This document shows positions 1 to 9,489 of a DNA stretch of 64,000 bases, piece after piece; position 1 is the stretch's first letter, and the number at the start of each line of letters is the position of its first letter. Both the position numbers and the translations under genes were made by a program. The stretch comes from Eubacterium xylanophilum ATCC 35991. GTDB taxonomy: Bacteria; Bacillota; Clostridia; Lachnospirales; Lachnospiraceae. Below the pieces are notes generated by a model. It worked only from the letters and a program-made list of their open reading frames with translations, made no database searches and had not been told where the DNA came from. The DNA lies in the NCBI RefSeq assembly GCF_000518685.1, contig NZ_KI912472.1, positions 110,743 through 174,742 of the forward strand, read 5' to 3'.

Positions 1-826
1 GGTTGACATGTACCCAATAATTACACCACTTGTGGCCTATATAGCTCTCACTCTGAGCTATTTCATTGGTATGATGTGGGAAGATGTTATCAACTCCTCC
101 ACAGTGAATATCCATATACTCGCCCAAATGTTTCAAAGCAATGCATGAGCACTCGATGTGCCATCCCGGATACCCTACGCCCCATGGGCTGTCCCATTTA
201 AGTTCTTGATTGTCAAACTTAGACTTTGTAAACCAAAGAACGAAATCAGTCTTGTTCTTCTTGTTTGTGTCTTCTTCTACATCATCCCTAACTCCAACCT
301 GAAGATCATCTTCATTCTGTGAAGAGAGAACATAGTAATCATCCAACTTCGATGTATCAAAGTAGACATTGTCTCCTGCCACATAAGCATACCCCTTCTC
401 AAGGAGTTTCTCTATCATTTCGATAAAGCTATCTATACAATTTGTCGCAGGCTCAACCACATCCGGTGTCTTGATATTGAGCTTTTTGCAATCCTCAAAA
501 AAAGCATCTGTATAAAACTTGGCAATATCCATAACCGTCTTATTCTCGCGCTTTGCACCTGCGAGCATCTTATCCTCACCGGTATCGCCATCGCTTGACA
601 AGTGACCCACATCAGTAATATTCATTACTCTCTTTACATCATAGCCGACAAATCGGAGGTATTTCTCCAATACATCCTCCATGATATAACTTCTGAGGTT
701 ACCTATGTGAGCATAGTGGTAAACTGTAGGACCACAAGTATACATAGCAACCTTTCCAGGTACATTGGGGATAAACTCCTCAACCTTTTTCGTCAATGTG
801 TTGTGTAAATAAACTTTCTGTTCCAT
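1..826 (-). CDS. cysS: Cysteine--tRNA ligase, N-terminal part (cut by window edge)
   Basis: Class I aminoacyl-tRNA synthetase that charges tRNA-Cys in the cytoplasm. I translated the reverse strand by eye from ATG at 826, preceded by TCCTCC (AGGAGG on the coding strand) at 831-836. The reading frame stays open to base 1, giving about 275 residues. The start [10 protein letters not shown] is followed by the family's zinc-site/active-site signature MYTCGPTVY (about residues 28-36) and the HIGH-like HIGN, then ITDVGH, GWHIECS and [13 protein letters not shown]. All are diagnostic of CysRS. The C-terminal half, with the KMSKS loop and anticodon-binding domain, lies beyond the window. It sits 19 nt downstream of the HD-GYP sensor gene and may be cotranscribed with it. 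Confidence 0.95.
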   Translation of the reverse strand, partial: MEQKVYLHNTLTKKVEEFIPNVPGKVAMYTCGPTVYHYAHIGNLRSYIMEDVLEKYLRFVGYDVKRVMNITDVGHLSSDGDTGEDKMLAGAKRENKTVMDIAKFYTDAFFEDCKKLNIKTPDVVEPATNCIDSFIEMIEKLLEKGYAYVAGDNVYFDTSKLDDYYVLSSQNEDDLQVGVRDDVEEDTNKKNKTDFVLWFTKSKFDNQELKWDSPWGVGYPGWHIECSCIALKHLGEYMDIHCGGVDNIFPHHTNEIAQSESYIGHKWCNYWVHVN

Positions 827-845
827 GTTTTCCTCCAAAAAAATA

Positions 846-3800
846 TTATTCATTTTCTGCATCTTCTGCAGTTTCAAATCGTACATCATCAAACACGCCA
901 GATTCCGCAAGTTCGACAAAAACTTCCACGACCTCCGGACTGAGCTGTGTTCCTGCTACTCTCTTGACCTCCTTTACAACATCGCTCAAAAGCATCTGCT
1001 TTCGGTATGGTCTGTTAGAGTACATCGCGTCAAAAGTGTCCGCAACTGCAATAATCTTGGCCACCTTTGGAATTTCCTCGTCTTTTAATCCTCTAGGATA
1101 TCCTGTTCCATCAATCTTTTCATGATGGCATCCTGCACCGAGCGCAAGTCCCGGCAAAAGCTCAACTCCTCTGAGAATCTCGAATCCATTGCTGGCATGG
1201 CTCTTAATTATCGCAAATTCCTCATCTGTCAGTCTTCCAGGCTTTCCTAAGATATCATCCGGAATACTGATCTTACCTATATCATGGAGCAAAGCTGTGT
1301 TGTAAATAGTCTCCAACTCATCTCCACTATATCCCATTTTCTCAGCAAACATTTTCGTATACTTGGCTACTCGGAAAGAATGACCATTGGTGTATTTGTC
1401 CTTCATATCTATGCACTTCGCAAATGCCTGAATAATTTGATTGATAAATACTCTGTCTTCTTCTTTCTTTTTCTCCAGGGCTCTAGTCTTTCGCCTAAAT
1501 ATCAAGTAAACAATTCCTACAACTATGGAAATCATGATAAAAAGCGAGAGAAGCATAAACCATATACTCTCATAAATAGCTTTTTTCTTCACTATTTGTA
1601 GGTCAATGCTGTTAAATTCCTTATTAGTTGTACTGCTATTAATTCCAAAGTGGAATGTATACTTTCCACCGGCTAGATTTGTATAACTGACAGGTTTTAA
1701 TTGCTGTTTGGTAGAATAAATCTTTCTCGAATCAAATCCCTTCAGCATATAATTAACATTGGGATTAATAAGAGAATTGGTATGAACAAAGCTATATATA
1801 GTGAGACGCTTGGCATCTGAAGGAATAGTTATAGTCTTCTTATCGCCGACATAAATCTCCTTGTCATCAACAACAATAAATGGAACACTTATCTTTAACT
1901 TACTTACATCTTCCACATTATCATTGATATTTACAGATGCAACACCGGTGGATCCACAGATATATAAGTTTCCGCTGGCTCCAATATAACTTCTAGAATT
2001 GGCCGTTGTAACATATTCAAGCCCACTGTTCCTGTCATATAGAGTATAATTCATATTTTTCTTATTTTTCAACAAGTCATCCTTGCTTACAACATATATA
2101 CCATGGCTACTCATGACCCAAACTCTATTCAATTTATCACAGAATAAATCAAAATTGTTGGAATATGGGAAATTAGAGATTGTCTTAACTTTCCCATTAT
2201 CCATATATGCAAGAGAATTACTGGTAATAATCCATATAATATCTGAATCAGGATCTTTCTTTACTCGCAGAACTACTTCTGATTTGAGGCCATCTTGCAT
2301 TCCAATTCGATTCACACTACCATCTACAATTTTATAAATTCCATCTCCATCACTTCCCAGATAAATAGCTCCATCCTTATCCTGACAAACGCCCAAAATC
2401 TCGGGATTTGCCACTCCATTTTTTTGATTGAAACTCTTTACCACTTTATCGTTGGAGATAATATCAAAACCACCGCTCTCAGCAACACCTATATCCCCAT
2501 TGTTGAGTTCTATTATAGTTCGCAATTTGACAGATGACAATCCATCTTTAACGGTGATATTCTTATAAGTTCCCTTTTTTTCATTATACTTAACAAGCCC
2601 TTGGTCGCCATATGTACAGATCCAAAGATTGTTAGCAGAGTCTGTCTTAATTGCTCTAATTCTAATATTTTTCAACTGACGGGTAAGCTTATTCTCTACT
2701 TTATTATAATTCTTGTCAAGTAATTCCAAACCCTCGTCAGTTCCAATATACAATCTGCCCTCATACATACATGTGGTATTAACAACCATATTTTCGAGTT
2801 CAGCCATATCACTGACGTCATCAAACTGGTTGGCCACAATCTTTAATACTCCCTGTCTAGAGGACACAAACCATAGATTCCCCTCATAATCTGCCATGAC
2901 GGAATCCACAGAATTATTCATTTGCACATCTTCTATTTTACTACATTTACCATTTTTATCAATATAAGAAATACCATTATCAGAGCAAATCCAAAGTTTT
3001 CCCTCAATATACTTGAGAAAATTAATGGTCTGAACAGGTAAATTGCTATTTTTTGACTTTACCTTGACACCATTGGACAAGTCGCAATGTATGATTTCTG
3101 AATTACGCGTGCCTATATATACACAATCCGGATTAGCGACATCCGGCTCCACACATTTTACCATTCCTATTCCATGCTCGGCTCCATTATAAAACCCATG
3201 AACTCTAAGCTCTTTGATTATGAAAAATGATCCGCTGGCAGTATCTCCGTAGATAACTCCATTCTCACCAATCTTTAACTCGTTGACATATTCATTATTT
3301 ACCTGAGGATCGTCTATAGCATGCAACTTGGAGTCTTCAGAAGACACATATGCCATTCCGCTTGTTGTGGCCAGGAGAATATTTCCCTTGTCATCCTCTG
3401 CAATAGAGCGAATAGACATAGATTGCATGCCCTCGGCTTTATCAAATTTCTTAAACTTTCCATTTTCGTAAACCAATACTCCACTCTCATTGGTTCCAAC
3501 CCAAAGTCTGTCCTTTGAATCCACGAACAAACTCACTACACTAGAAATGCCATAAGAAGAATCATAGGTAAAAAAATCTTTACCATCATATCTCATAAGA
3601 CCACTATAGGCACCAACCCATATAAATCCATCAGATGTTTGAGCTACCGCATTGGCTTCTGATGTAGAAAGACCATTGCTATTATCGTATAAAATACTAG
3701 TATATCCAGCCCCCTTTACAGATAAATCAAGGCTGTTAGCCGCCTTGCTATGGCTAAGTCCACTTATTGCACTGACTTCTCTTTCGGAACGAACCATAGA

Positions 3801-3878
3801 GAAAGAACACATAAGACCTAGTATCATTATACAGCTAATCCCTCGGAATATTTTCCCACACTTTTTTCTAACCTTCAC
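846..3878 (-). CDS. Membrane sensor with beta-propeller ectodomain and HD-GYP output domain
   Basis: Predicted c-di-GMP phosphodiesterase sensor of about 1010 residues. After a signal/anchor segment near residues 10-30 comes a long run of two-component-regulator propeller repeats (recurring patterns such as [16 protein letters not shown] and [10 protein letters not shown]), to roughly residue 690. A Y_Y_Y-like Ig segment follows (about 690-765), then a membrane helix near 770-795 and a cytoplasmic HD-GYP domain. The metal-binding HD is in LLHDIGK (about 865-866), and the signature GYP lies in [13 protein letters not shown] (about 925). I chose GTG at 3878 because an ideal GGAGGAG sits 6 nt upstream; the longer frame starts inside that ribosome site. 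Propeller plus HD-GYP proteins usually sense an extracellular ligand, but the ligand is not evident. It follows the lectin-like surface protein gene on the same strand. Confidence 0.85.
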   Translation of the reverse strand: MKVRKKCGKIFRGISCIMILGLMCSFSMVRSEREVSAISGLSHSKAANSLDLSVKGAGYTSILYDNSNGLSTSEANAVAQTSDGFIWVGAYSGLMRYDGKDFFTYDSSYGISSVVSLFVDSKDRLWVGTNESGVLVYENGKFKKFDKAEGMQSMSIRSIAEDDKGNILLATTSGMAYVSSEDSKLHAIDDPQVNNEYVNELKIGENGVIYGDTASGSFFIIKELRVHGFYNGAEHGIGMVKCVEPDVANPDCVYIGTRNSEIIHCDLSNGVKVKSKNSNLPVQTINFLKYIEGKLWICSDNGISYIDKNGKCSKIEDVQMNNSVDSVMADYEGNLWFVSSRQGVLKIVANQFDDVSDMAELENMVVNTTCMYEGRLYIGTDEGLELLDKNYNKVENKLTRQLKNIRIRAIKTDSANNLWICTYGDQGLVKYNEKKGTYKNITVKDGLSSVKLRTIIELNNGDIGVAESGGFDIISNDKVVKSFNQKNGVANPEILGVCQDKDGAIYLGSDGDGIYKIVDGSVNRIGMQDGLKSEVVLRVKKDPDSDIIWIITSNSLAYMDNGKVKTISNFPYSNNFDLFCDKLNRVWVMSSHGIYVVSKDDLLKNKKNMNYTLYDRNSGLEYVTTANSRSYIGASGNLYICGSTGVASVNINDNVEDVSKLKISVPFIVVDDKEIYVGDKKTITIPSDAKRLTIYSFVHTNSLINPNVNYMLKGFDSRKIYSTKQQLKPVSYTNLAGGKYTFHFGINSSTTNKEFNSIDLQIVKKKAIYESIWFMLLSLFIMISIVVGIVYLIFRRKTRALEKKKEEDRVFINQIIQAFAKCIDMKDKYTNGHSFRVAKYTKMFAEKMGYSGDELETIYNTALLHDIGKISIPDDILGKPGRLTDEEFAIIKSHASNGFEILRGVELLPGLALGAGCHHEKIDGTGYPRGLKDEEIPKVAKIIAVADTFDAMYSNRPYRKQMLLSDVVKEVKRVAGTQLSPEVVEVFVELAESGVFDDVRFETAEDAENE

Positions 3879-3948
3879 TGTCGACTCCTCCTCCACCTAT
3901 GCTCTTTGTCGAGCAAGTATATATCTACGAGATATAATTTACTTCTAT

Positions 3949-3970
3949 GGACGCCGATTACTCGGCGCCC
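3949..3970 (-). other. GC-rich hairpin between the surface-protein and HD-GYP genes
   Basis: Nine-base arms (3949-3957 and 3962-3970) pair with one mismatch around a 4-nt loop. On the minus strand a run of six T precedes rather than follows the stem, so it is not a textbook terminator. A much weaker GCC/GGGC stem just before those T residues (about 3977-3991) could terminate the upstream gene. The GC-rich hairpin would then sit in the leader of the HD-GYP sensor mRNA. Confidence 0.35.
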
Positions 3971-3993
3971 AAAAAAGCCCACAATAAGGCATC

Positions 3994-6900
3994 TTATTTA
4001 ATTACTTTCAGGTAAGAAGTATTTGACTCTTTGCCCTTCTTGGCCACACGACATACGACAAAGTACTTATACTTGACGCCACCCTGCTTGATAGAGATTG
4101 TCACGTCAGTACGTCCTATCTTCTTAGGTTTAACCTTGCCTTTTTTCGTCACCTTGGCAATCTTCTTCTTACTTGACTTGTACTTAACCTTTGCTTTCTT
4201 GCTCAAGTGTTTAAATCTGACTTTATATGACTTATTAGTTGGAATAAGCTTATAAAGTGCCACACTTGGAGCTTTGTACTTAGTCTTGTACTTGTATAAG
4301 CTGTAATTCTTCTTGAGATTCTTGCGAACCTTGAGATTTACAATATACTGAATCTGGCGTTTGCCCTTTGTTGCATTGATTATAAGCTTAGCTTTTCCAA
4401 GCTTCTTCTTGGTCTTAACAAGACCTTTTTTATTAATCGTTGCAATCTTTTTATTACTTGAACTACATCTGACTTTTGCCTTCTTAAAGTTGAGAAGCTT
4501 AATCTTGAATTTCATCTTGCGTCCCATAATCTTCTTCATGACAATTGTCGGAATATTTAGCTCTACAGTCTTGGCATTAAGTCTCTCGCCCTGACGGCCA
4601 AAATGTTCCGGAGTGGCTTTTGGCTTTGCATCATTTCCAGGCGCATTTGGCAGTCCGGATGGTGTCGGTGAAGCTTTTGGCCCTTCTGTTGGAGTACTTA
4701 CAACTGTACCTCCACCAACTGCAAGTGGATTAACACTTGAATCTTTGGTTGAAACTGCTACAATCTTATATGTCATTCCCGGCTCAAGGCCTGAGAACTT
4801 AATCACATCATCTCCACCGGTTGTCCACTTGTCTGATGACTTTGGATCACTCTTATACTCTCCTGTTGTAGGATCCTTGGAAATTGTAACTACCTTGTAC
4901 TCTTTGGTCTCAGGATCCTGCTCCATAACCGAGTATACTACATCCTTATCTGCAGGCTCAACTACTATATTGCCTGTATCATCATTCTTATCTTCCGGTG
5001 TATTATTATCATTATACTCTGTCTTTATATCCTTGCTTGGAGTTGTGATATACTTAATCGTCTCAGCAACTTTTATAGCTGAAATAATATATGAACCCGG
5101 ATCTACCGTAAATTCGATGATTCCATTCTTTGTTCCCTTGTAATATCCAGGGTGCTCCGGATTGTTGGCATCAGGAGCATCAACTGTCACACCGTCGCGC
5201 TTTGTAGGCAGGTTTGTAAGCTGATTTCCCACTTTGTCAAATATTGCATAGATTGTATCTTCGTCCGTAGGCTTGACCTTAATCACAATTTTCTCCGGCT
5301 TACCTGTCTCCTCCGGCTGAGGATTAATGTCAATATCTGCAACTGTACGCTTTAACTCATATGGTGCAGACTCCACTGTTCCATAATATGGATCCTTACC
5401 GGTTACCCTGACAACAACCTTCTCATCAATGATATCATCGTTAACTGTCAGCGTTGGAGACTTGGCTCCTGCTATAGGCATAAGTGAACCATTATCAAGT
5501 ACGATATACCACTGATAGTCTAACTTGTCACCATTTCTTACGTCCTCTGGACCAACGCCACTAATATCTGCTTTTAACACAGTTCCGACATTGATAACGT
5601 CCTGCCCATGGCTATCCTTCTCATCGTTGATAATTCTAGGATTTCCATTGATTGGCATCTTCACCGATGAACCATTCTCTCCCTCAATATCGTCATATGG
5701 CTTAACATTATTAGCATCATCATCACTCTCGGTCTTACCTTGAATCTTATATCCCTCAGCATCAACATAAACTGTTCCGGAATAAGAATTCTTTCCAGTT
5801 ACCTTAAGTCTGATTTTCTTTGCTGCAACTTCACTGCCTGCTGTGTAACTCCTATCTGTTGCACCAGGAATATCCTCCCATTTGTTGGTTGTAGAATTAA
5901 ATACCTGCCACTGATAGTTGGCATTTAAATCATTTATTGCCACATCCTCTGCTCCAGCTCTGAGTTCACTGAGTTTTATAGTTTCTCCGATATTTACTTC
6001 CTTTTTATCCAATTGTGCAAAAGTAATATCCTTTGTAGTTATCTGCACTCTTGATCCGTCAAGTCCATCTATGCTTGGATCAGTATCACCAGGCACAGCC
6101 TTCTTGACAAAATCATCCGAAACACCTGGCGTCACTGCGTAAGATCCGGTGGCATCAACATAAACTGTTCCGTTATATTCACCACTTCCTGTCACTTTAC
6201 AGCGTATATAAGCCATTGTATACTGTGGCTCTACAACATAAATCGAAGAAGTTGCTCCAGGCAATGGCACCCATCCATTGGTCTCCCCGGCATACAGTTG
6301 CCACTCAAACTTGGCATTCTGATCATTTACCGGAACATTTTCACTTCCTGACATAATCTTGATTACGCTTACATCATCACCTGCTGCAATAGAGGTTCTA
6401 TTGAGCTGAGCTGATGTAATAGTATTGCTGGCTGGCTCCGGTGTTACAACCGGTGTTGCCGTTGGCTTAATTGTCGGTGTTGCAGTTGGTGACTCTGTTG
6501 GCTTAACTGTTGGCGTAGCTGTTGGCTTTGGTGTTGGTGTAGATGGCTCTACATCTGAGTCAACAAAAATATTAAATGTATATGTGTGCTCATCACCTTT
6601 ATTATCTACATAAACCACTTGGAAATAGTTATTTCCCTTTACTACTTCAACATCCTTAAAGCTGTCAAGTTTGAGAGTTTTATTTCCCGCACTGTTAGTT
6701 TTATAGAGATAAGTCTCTTTGTATGCATTATCTGTATAGCTGGTAAGGAAATCCACATACTCTCTTCCCTTATCACTTGTAACAGTTGCCACATATGGAG
6801 ATGAGATTGTTCTCTCTTCTCCGTTGAAATTTGGCATCAAATCAACAGCTGTATCATTCTTGGTTATCTTAATATTTATAGCTGAACTTGATACATTAAC

Positions 6901-8145
6901 AGTTTTTTCATCGTCCATCAATAAGACAGTATCATCTCCCGGATTAGTTTCCGGATTAACCATTCCTTTGTCATATGGACTATACTCAATATAATAGCCG
7001 TGGGCTCCCACACTGTTCACGTTAACTGTTGTATTTCTATTGGCCCAATCGTTCCATCCTCCATTTGCTGCACCATTATAGGCATATGTAGCAAACATCT
7101 CACGATTGTTATAATTATTAGGCTCCTGAACACTTCCAAGATTCCAATTGCTAAAATGGCTCTTATTGAACTCATCATTGATAGCTGTTCCTGTAAGTCC
7201 CTTGTAAAATGCCTCTCCTGCCTCCGGTCCGTCAACCCAGTACCAAGTCTGCATATTGTTGGTAATTGCAGCAATATTATCCGGAGCTTTAGAAGTAACA
7301 TTCTGAGTTCTTACTTCATTCATAATCTTATATGTATCTGCATCATCGCCCGCTGAAGATGTGTTGTCATGTGTAACACCAATTCCATCCATATATACAT
7401 AACGTGTTGCACCAATCCATCCCTCTACTGTTCCAAGAGCACTAACAACAAACTCTTGCTCCTCAGTGCTTGTGATGGTCGCAAGATAGCCTTTCATTCC
7501 ATTAAAAGACTTCATCTTAGCAGCTGCATATGCATTCTGCCATGTATTACCATTATCTGCATTATTGTTCTCTGTTCTATATCTAACAAATTCGTAAAAA
7601 TGCAACTTTCCATCTTCACCAACCATAACAGCTAAGTTCTCAACATTTACTGAACTGATAGCCGCATAGACGGTCTGTGGTGTTGTGGCAGATGCCTGTG
7701 TAAATACAATATTTTTGATATACTGAACTATTGTCTCTGTAGTGATATTACTACCTGTAATTGTAATAGCCTTATATCTGTCAGAATTTGAATATTTTTC
7801 CACATAATCTGACTTGTCAGTAACTCCCTTAAACTTGATGCCACTTCCAGTAACATTGTCAGGAGATGTTGGCGTAAAGTATCCACTGTTAACTCTTATA
7901 GAATATACAGTTAGCTTATCATTGTTATCTTTTCCCGTATACTCAATAGTTGGATTATTAAATCGATAAGTTCCCTGTGCCTTACTCACAGTAGTCGAAC
8001 TTCCCAGGTCAATATAACCCACTTCTGTGCTACCCGCTGCACTTACTTCTCGGGTATTGTTTCCCAATTCCGGAATCACAGTGACAAGCATTACAAATGC
8101 AAGAATCACCGCAAGGATTCTAGAACGTTTTGTGTTGTAATTCAT
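3994..8145 (-). CDS. Large secreted surface protein: C-type-lectin-like domain, Ig-like repeats, lysine-rich C-terminus
   Basis: Exported protein of about 1383 residues. Start ATG at 8145 has GGAGG 8 nt upstream and is followed by a signal peptide (RILAVILAFVMLVTVIPEL). The region around residues 190-390 has the C-type-lectin pattern, with WIGATRY, an EPN motif near 341-343 and WND near 364. EPN and WND are the calcium/sugar-binding motifs of mannose-type lectins; the usual disulfide cysteines are absent. A Thr/Pro linker (about 535-575) leads to repeated Ig-like modules with ATYQW/VKVTGxxxYxGTVYVDA-type repeats (about 580-900), further beta-rich modules, and a strongly basic Ig-like tail (about 1190-1383). 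No LPXTG signal is seen, so attachment is unexplained. Inferred role: adhesin or carbohydrate-binding surface protein. Confidence 0.75.
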   Translation of the reverse strand: MNYNTKRSRILAVILAFVMLVTVIPELGNNTREVSAAGSTEVGYIDLGSSTTVSKAQGTYRFNNPTIEYTGKDNNDKLTVYSIRVNSGYFTPTSPDNVTGSGIKFKGVTDKSDYVEKYSNSDRYKAITITGSNITTETIVQYIKNIVFTQASATTPQTVYAAISSVNVENLAVMVGEDGKLHFYEFVRYRTENNNADNGNTWQNAYAAAKMKSFNGMKGYLATITSTEEQEFVVSALGTVEGWIGATRYVYMDGIGVTHDNTSSAGDDADTYKIMNEVRTQNVTSKAPDNIAAITNNMQTWYWVDGPEAGEAFYKGLTGTAINDEFNKSHFSNWNLGSVQEPNNYNNREMFATYAYNGAANGGWNDWANRNTTVNVNSVGAHGYYIEYSPYDKGMVNPETNPGDDTVLLMDDEKTVNVSSSAINIKITKNDTAVDLMPNFNGEERTISSPYVATVTSDKGREYVDFLTSYTDNAYKETYLYKTNSAGNKTLKLDSFKDVEVVKGNNYFQVVYVDNKGDEHTYTFNIFVDSDVEPSTPTPKPTATPTVKPTESPTATPTIKPTATPVVTPEPASNTITSAQLNRTSIAAGDDVSVIKIMSGSENVPVNDQNAKFEWQLYAGETNGWVPLPGATSSIYVVEPQYTMAYIRCKVTGSGEYNGTVYVDATGSYAVTPGVSDDFVKKAVPGDTDPSIDGLDGSRVQITTKDITFAQLDKKEVNIGETIKLSELRAGAEDVAINDLNANYQWQVFNSTTNKWEDIPGATDRSYTAGSEVAAKKIRLKVTGKNSYSGTVYVDAEGYKIQGKTESDDDANNVKPYDDIEGENGSSVKMPINGNPRIINDEKDSHGQDVINVGTVLKADISGVGPEDVRNGDKLDYQWYIVLDNGSLMPIAGAKSPTLTVNDDIIDEKVVVRVTGKDPYYGTVESAPYELKRTVADIDINPQPEETGKPEKIVIKVKPTDEDTIYAIFDKVGNQLTNLPTKRDGVTVDAPDANNPEHPGYYKGTKNGIIEFTVDPGSYIISAIKVAETIKYITTPSKDIKTEYNDNNTPEDKNDDTGNIVVEPADKDVVYSVMEQDPETKEYKVVTISKDPTTGEYKSDPKSSDKWTTGGDDVIKFSGLEPGMTYKIVAVSTKDSSVNPLAVGGGTVVSTPTEGPKASPTPSGLPNAPGNDAKPKATPEHFGRQGERLNAKTVELNIPTIVMKKIMGRKMKFKIKLLNFKKAKVRCSSSNKKIATINKKGLVKTKKKLGKAKLIINATKGKRQIQYIVNLKVRKNLKKNYSLYKYKTKYKAPSVALYKLIPTNKSYKVRFKHLSKKAKVKYKSSKKKIAKVTKKGKVKPKKIGRTDVTISIKQGGVKYKYFVVCRVAKKGKESNTSYLKVIK

Positions 8146-8187
8146 CTTAACTTCCTCCATACAATAAATATAAATAGTCACAACAGT

Positions 8188-8216
8188 ATTTTACTATGTT
8201 TTTACTATAAAGTCAA
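8188..8216 (-). promoter_or_regulatory. Sigma-A promoter of the lectin-like surface protein
   Basis: Read on the minus strand: -35 TTGACT (8211-8216), 17-bp spacer, -10 TAAAAT (8188-8193), about 43 bp before the start codon at 8145. Confidence 0.75.
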
Positions 8217-8225
8217 TTTTATGCA

Positions 8226-8270
8226 CCAAAACACCCTCTTCGTCAGAGCATTCTGCCGAAAAGGGTGTTT
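8226..8270 (-). terminator. Terminator after the Fn3/Ig-like secreted protein
   Basis: Arms AAACACCCT (8229-8237) and AGGGTGTTT (8262-8270) pair perfectly, with further complementarity toward the loop (TTCG/CGAA and CAGA/TCTG). On the minus strand the stem is followed by a short T-rich stretch. Confidence 0.7.
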
Positions 8271-8297
8271 AGAGTAAATAAAATCTTTTACATATTG

Positions 8298-9341
8298 TCA
8301 ATTTTTGTCGTCCTTCTCCTCTGAGCTGTTGTCCTCCTGCATGGCGATGCTGACAGTGACTTTAAAACTCTTCTTTTTGAAGGTGACTGTAATTGTTGCA
8401 TTGCCAACGCCCGTCGGAACAACTGTAATTCCGGAGTTATTGGCATTTACCTTCATAGATACGACTCCAGGATTAGAATTTTTCCACTTTACATTGGCAT
8501 AATCCTTGGTATTCAAACCCTGAAAATCTATAGGTTTGGCTTTATTCTTTGTAGTCGTCTTGTTGTAATACGTAAGCTTCTTATATCCTACAGGATCGAA
8601 GCCTACCACGTAAACAGTGCAATAATATTTCTTGCCCTTGTACTGCGCGTAGATTTTGTAAGGTGCTCGGAGTTTCGCCGAAACCACTCCTTTTTTACTT
8701 ACTTTAATCCACTTTCTGTCATCCTTGTTTGCCACTACCCACTTCACTTTTGAAGCCGGTGCATTCATAAGCTTTAATGTCTTCTTCTGTCCAACGTCAA
8801 AATATACGACGCTTTCTTTTAGTTTTACCTTTTTCTTATTTGCTTTTTTGCCAGCCTTCTTTGTTACTTTTGTACTCTTTTTTGTAGCCTTAGATGAATT
8901 TTTTTTGCTACTTTTAGCGGCTGTAGAAGAAGATGAAACCAACTCTCCTATAATAATACTTTTCTTCTTGCTCCACGAACCAAAAACTTTTGATTCTCCG
9001 TCGAGAACATATGCTCTCAACCTAACATAATACGTGTTTCCTTGTTTCAACTTTCTCGCACCCGTCTTGGTTGCATCGGAATTATCGATACTGCAAGTCC
9101 AAACGCCCTTGGTAAATGATGAGTTGTTTGCCAGCTGAAGTTCAAAGCCATCGCACTTCTTGGACAACTTTTTCCAGAAGATATTAAAGCCCGTATCAAC
9201 CTTAGTTATCTTGGTAACCACGACCTTTTCCGGCTTTTTTACAGAAGCCGCCTCACTCGCTACGCTCGAGGAAAATATTCCTATGAGAATGGAAAGTATC
9301 ACGAGTATTGACAACACACCCTTATCCAGTTTGCCTAACAT
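8298..9341 (-). CDS. Secreted Fn3 / Ig-like lysine-rich protein
   Basis: Exported protein of 347 residues, start ATG at 9341 with AGGTGG upstream. The signal peptide is MLGKLDKGVLSILVILSILI followed by a Ser/Ala cleavage region (about 1-33). A fibronectin-III-like domain follows at about 38-130 (FELQLANN, YYVRLRAYV, GSWSKKK). A very basic Ser/Lys linker (about 135-175) leads to an Ig-like region similar to the Big2 fold, with repeated 'VxWKNSNPGVVSMK' and 'GNATITVTFK' patterns. It ends in an acidic EEKDDKN tail. No enzyme motif or sorting signal is seen. Similar lysine-rich modules occur in four other proteins of this window. Function unknown, probably cell-surface associated. Confidence 0.65.
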   Translation of the reverse strand: MLGKLDKGVLSILVILSILIGIFSSSVASEAASVKKPEKVVVTKITKVDTGFNIFWKKLSKKCDGFELQLANNSSFTKGVWTCSIDNSDATKTGARKLKQGNTYYVRLRAYVLDGESKVFGSWSKKKSIIIGELVSSSSTAAKSSKKNSSKATKKSTKVTKKAGKKANKKKVKLKESVVYFDVGQKKTLKLMNAPASKVKWVVANKDDRKWIKVSKKGVVSAKLRAPYKIYAQYKGKKYYCTVYVVGFDPVGYKKLTYYNKTTTKNKAKPIDFQGLNTKDYANVKWKNSNPGVVSMKVNANNSGITVVPTGVGNATITVTFKKKSFKVTVSIAMQEDNSSEEKDDKN

Positions 9342-9412
9342 TATTTCACCACCTTTTCAATAGTGTTTCACAAGTGTTTAGTTTTATCGCATCAATAACT
9401 ATTTTAAAACAT

Positions 9413-9458
9413 CCCACAAGGAAAGGATGAATCCTTGAAACATGCCTAACCTTGTGGG
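9413..9458 (-). terminator. Terminator after PFOR
   Basis: Perfect 9-bp arms CCCACAAGG (9413-9421) and CCTTGTGGG (9450-9458), followed on the minus strand by ATGTTTTAAAA. It lies 32 bp past the stop of the pyruvate:ferredoxin oxidoreductase gene. Confidence 0.8.
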
Positions 9459-9489
9459 AATATCATAGCTCTATATTATAATCCGTAGA

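Noticed and set aside
3994..4570. A cell-wall sorting signal at the C-terminus of the lectin-like protein
   Set aside because: The last 40 residues contain no LPXTG-type motif and no hydrophobic segment with basic tail.
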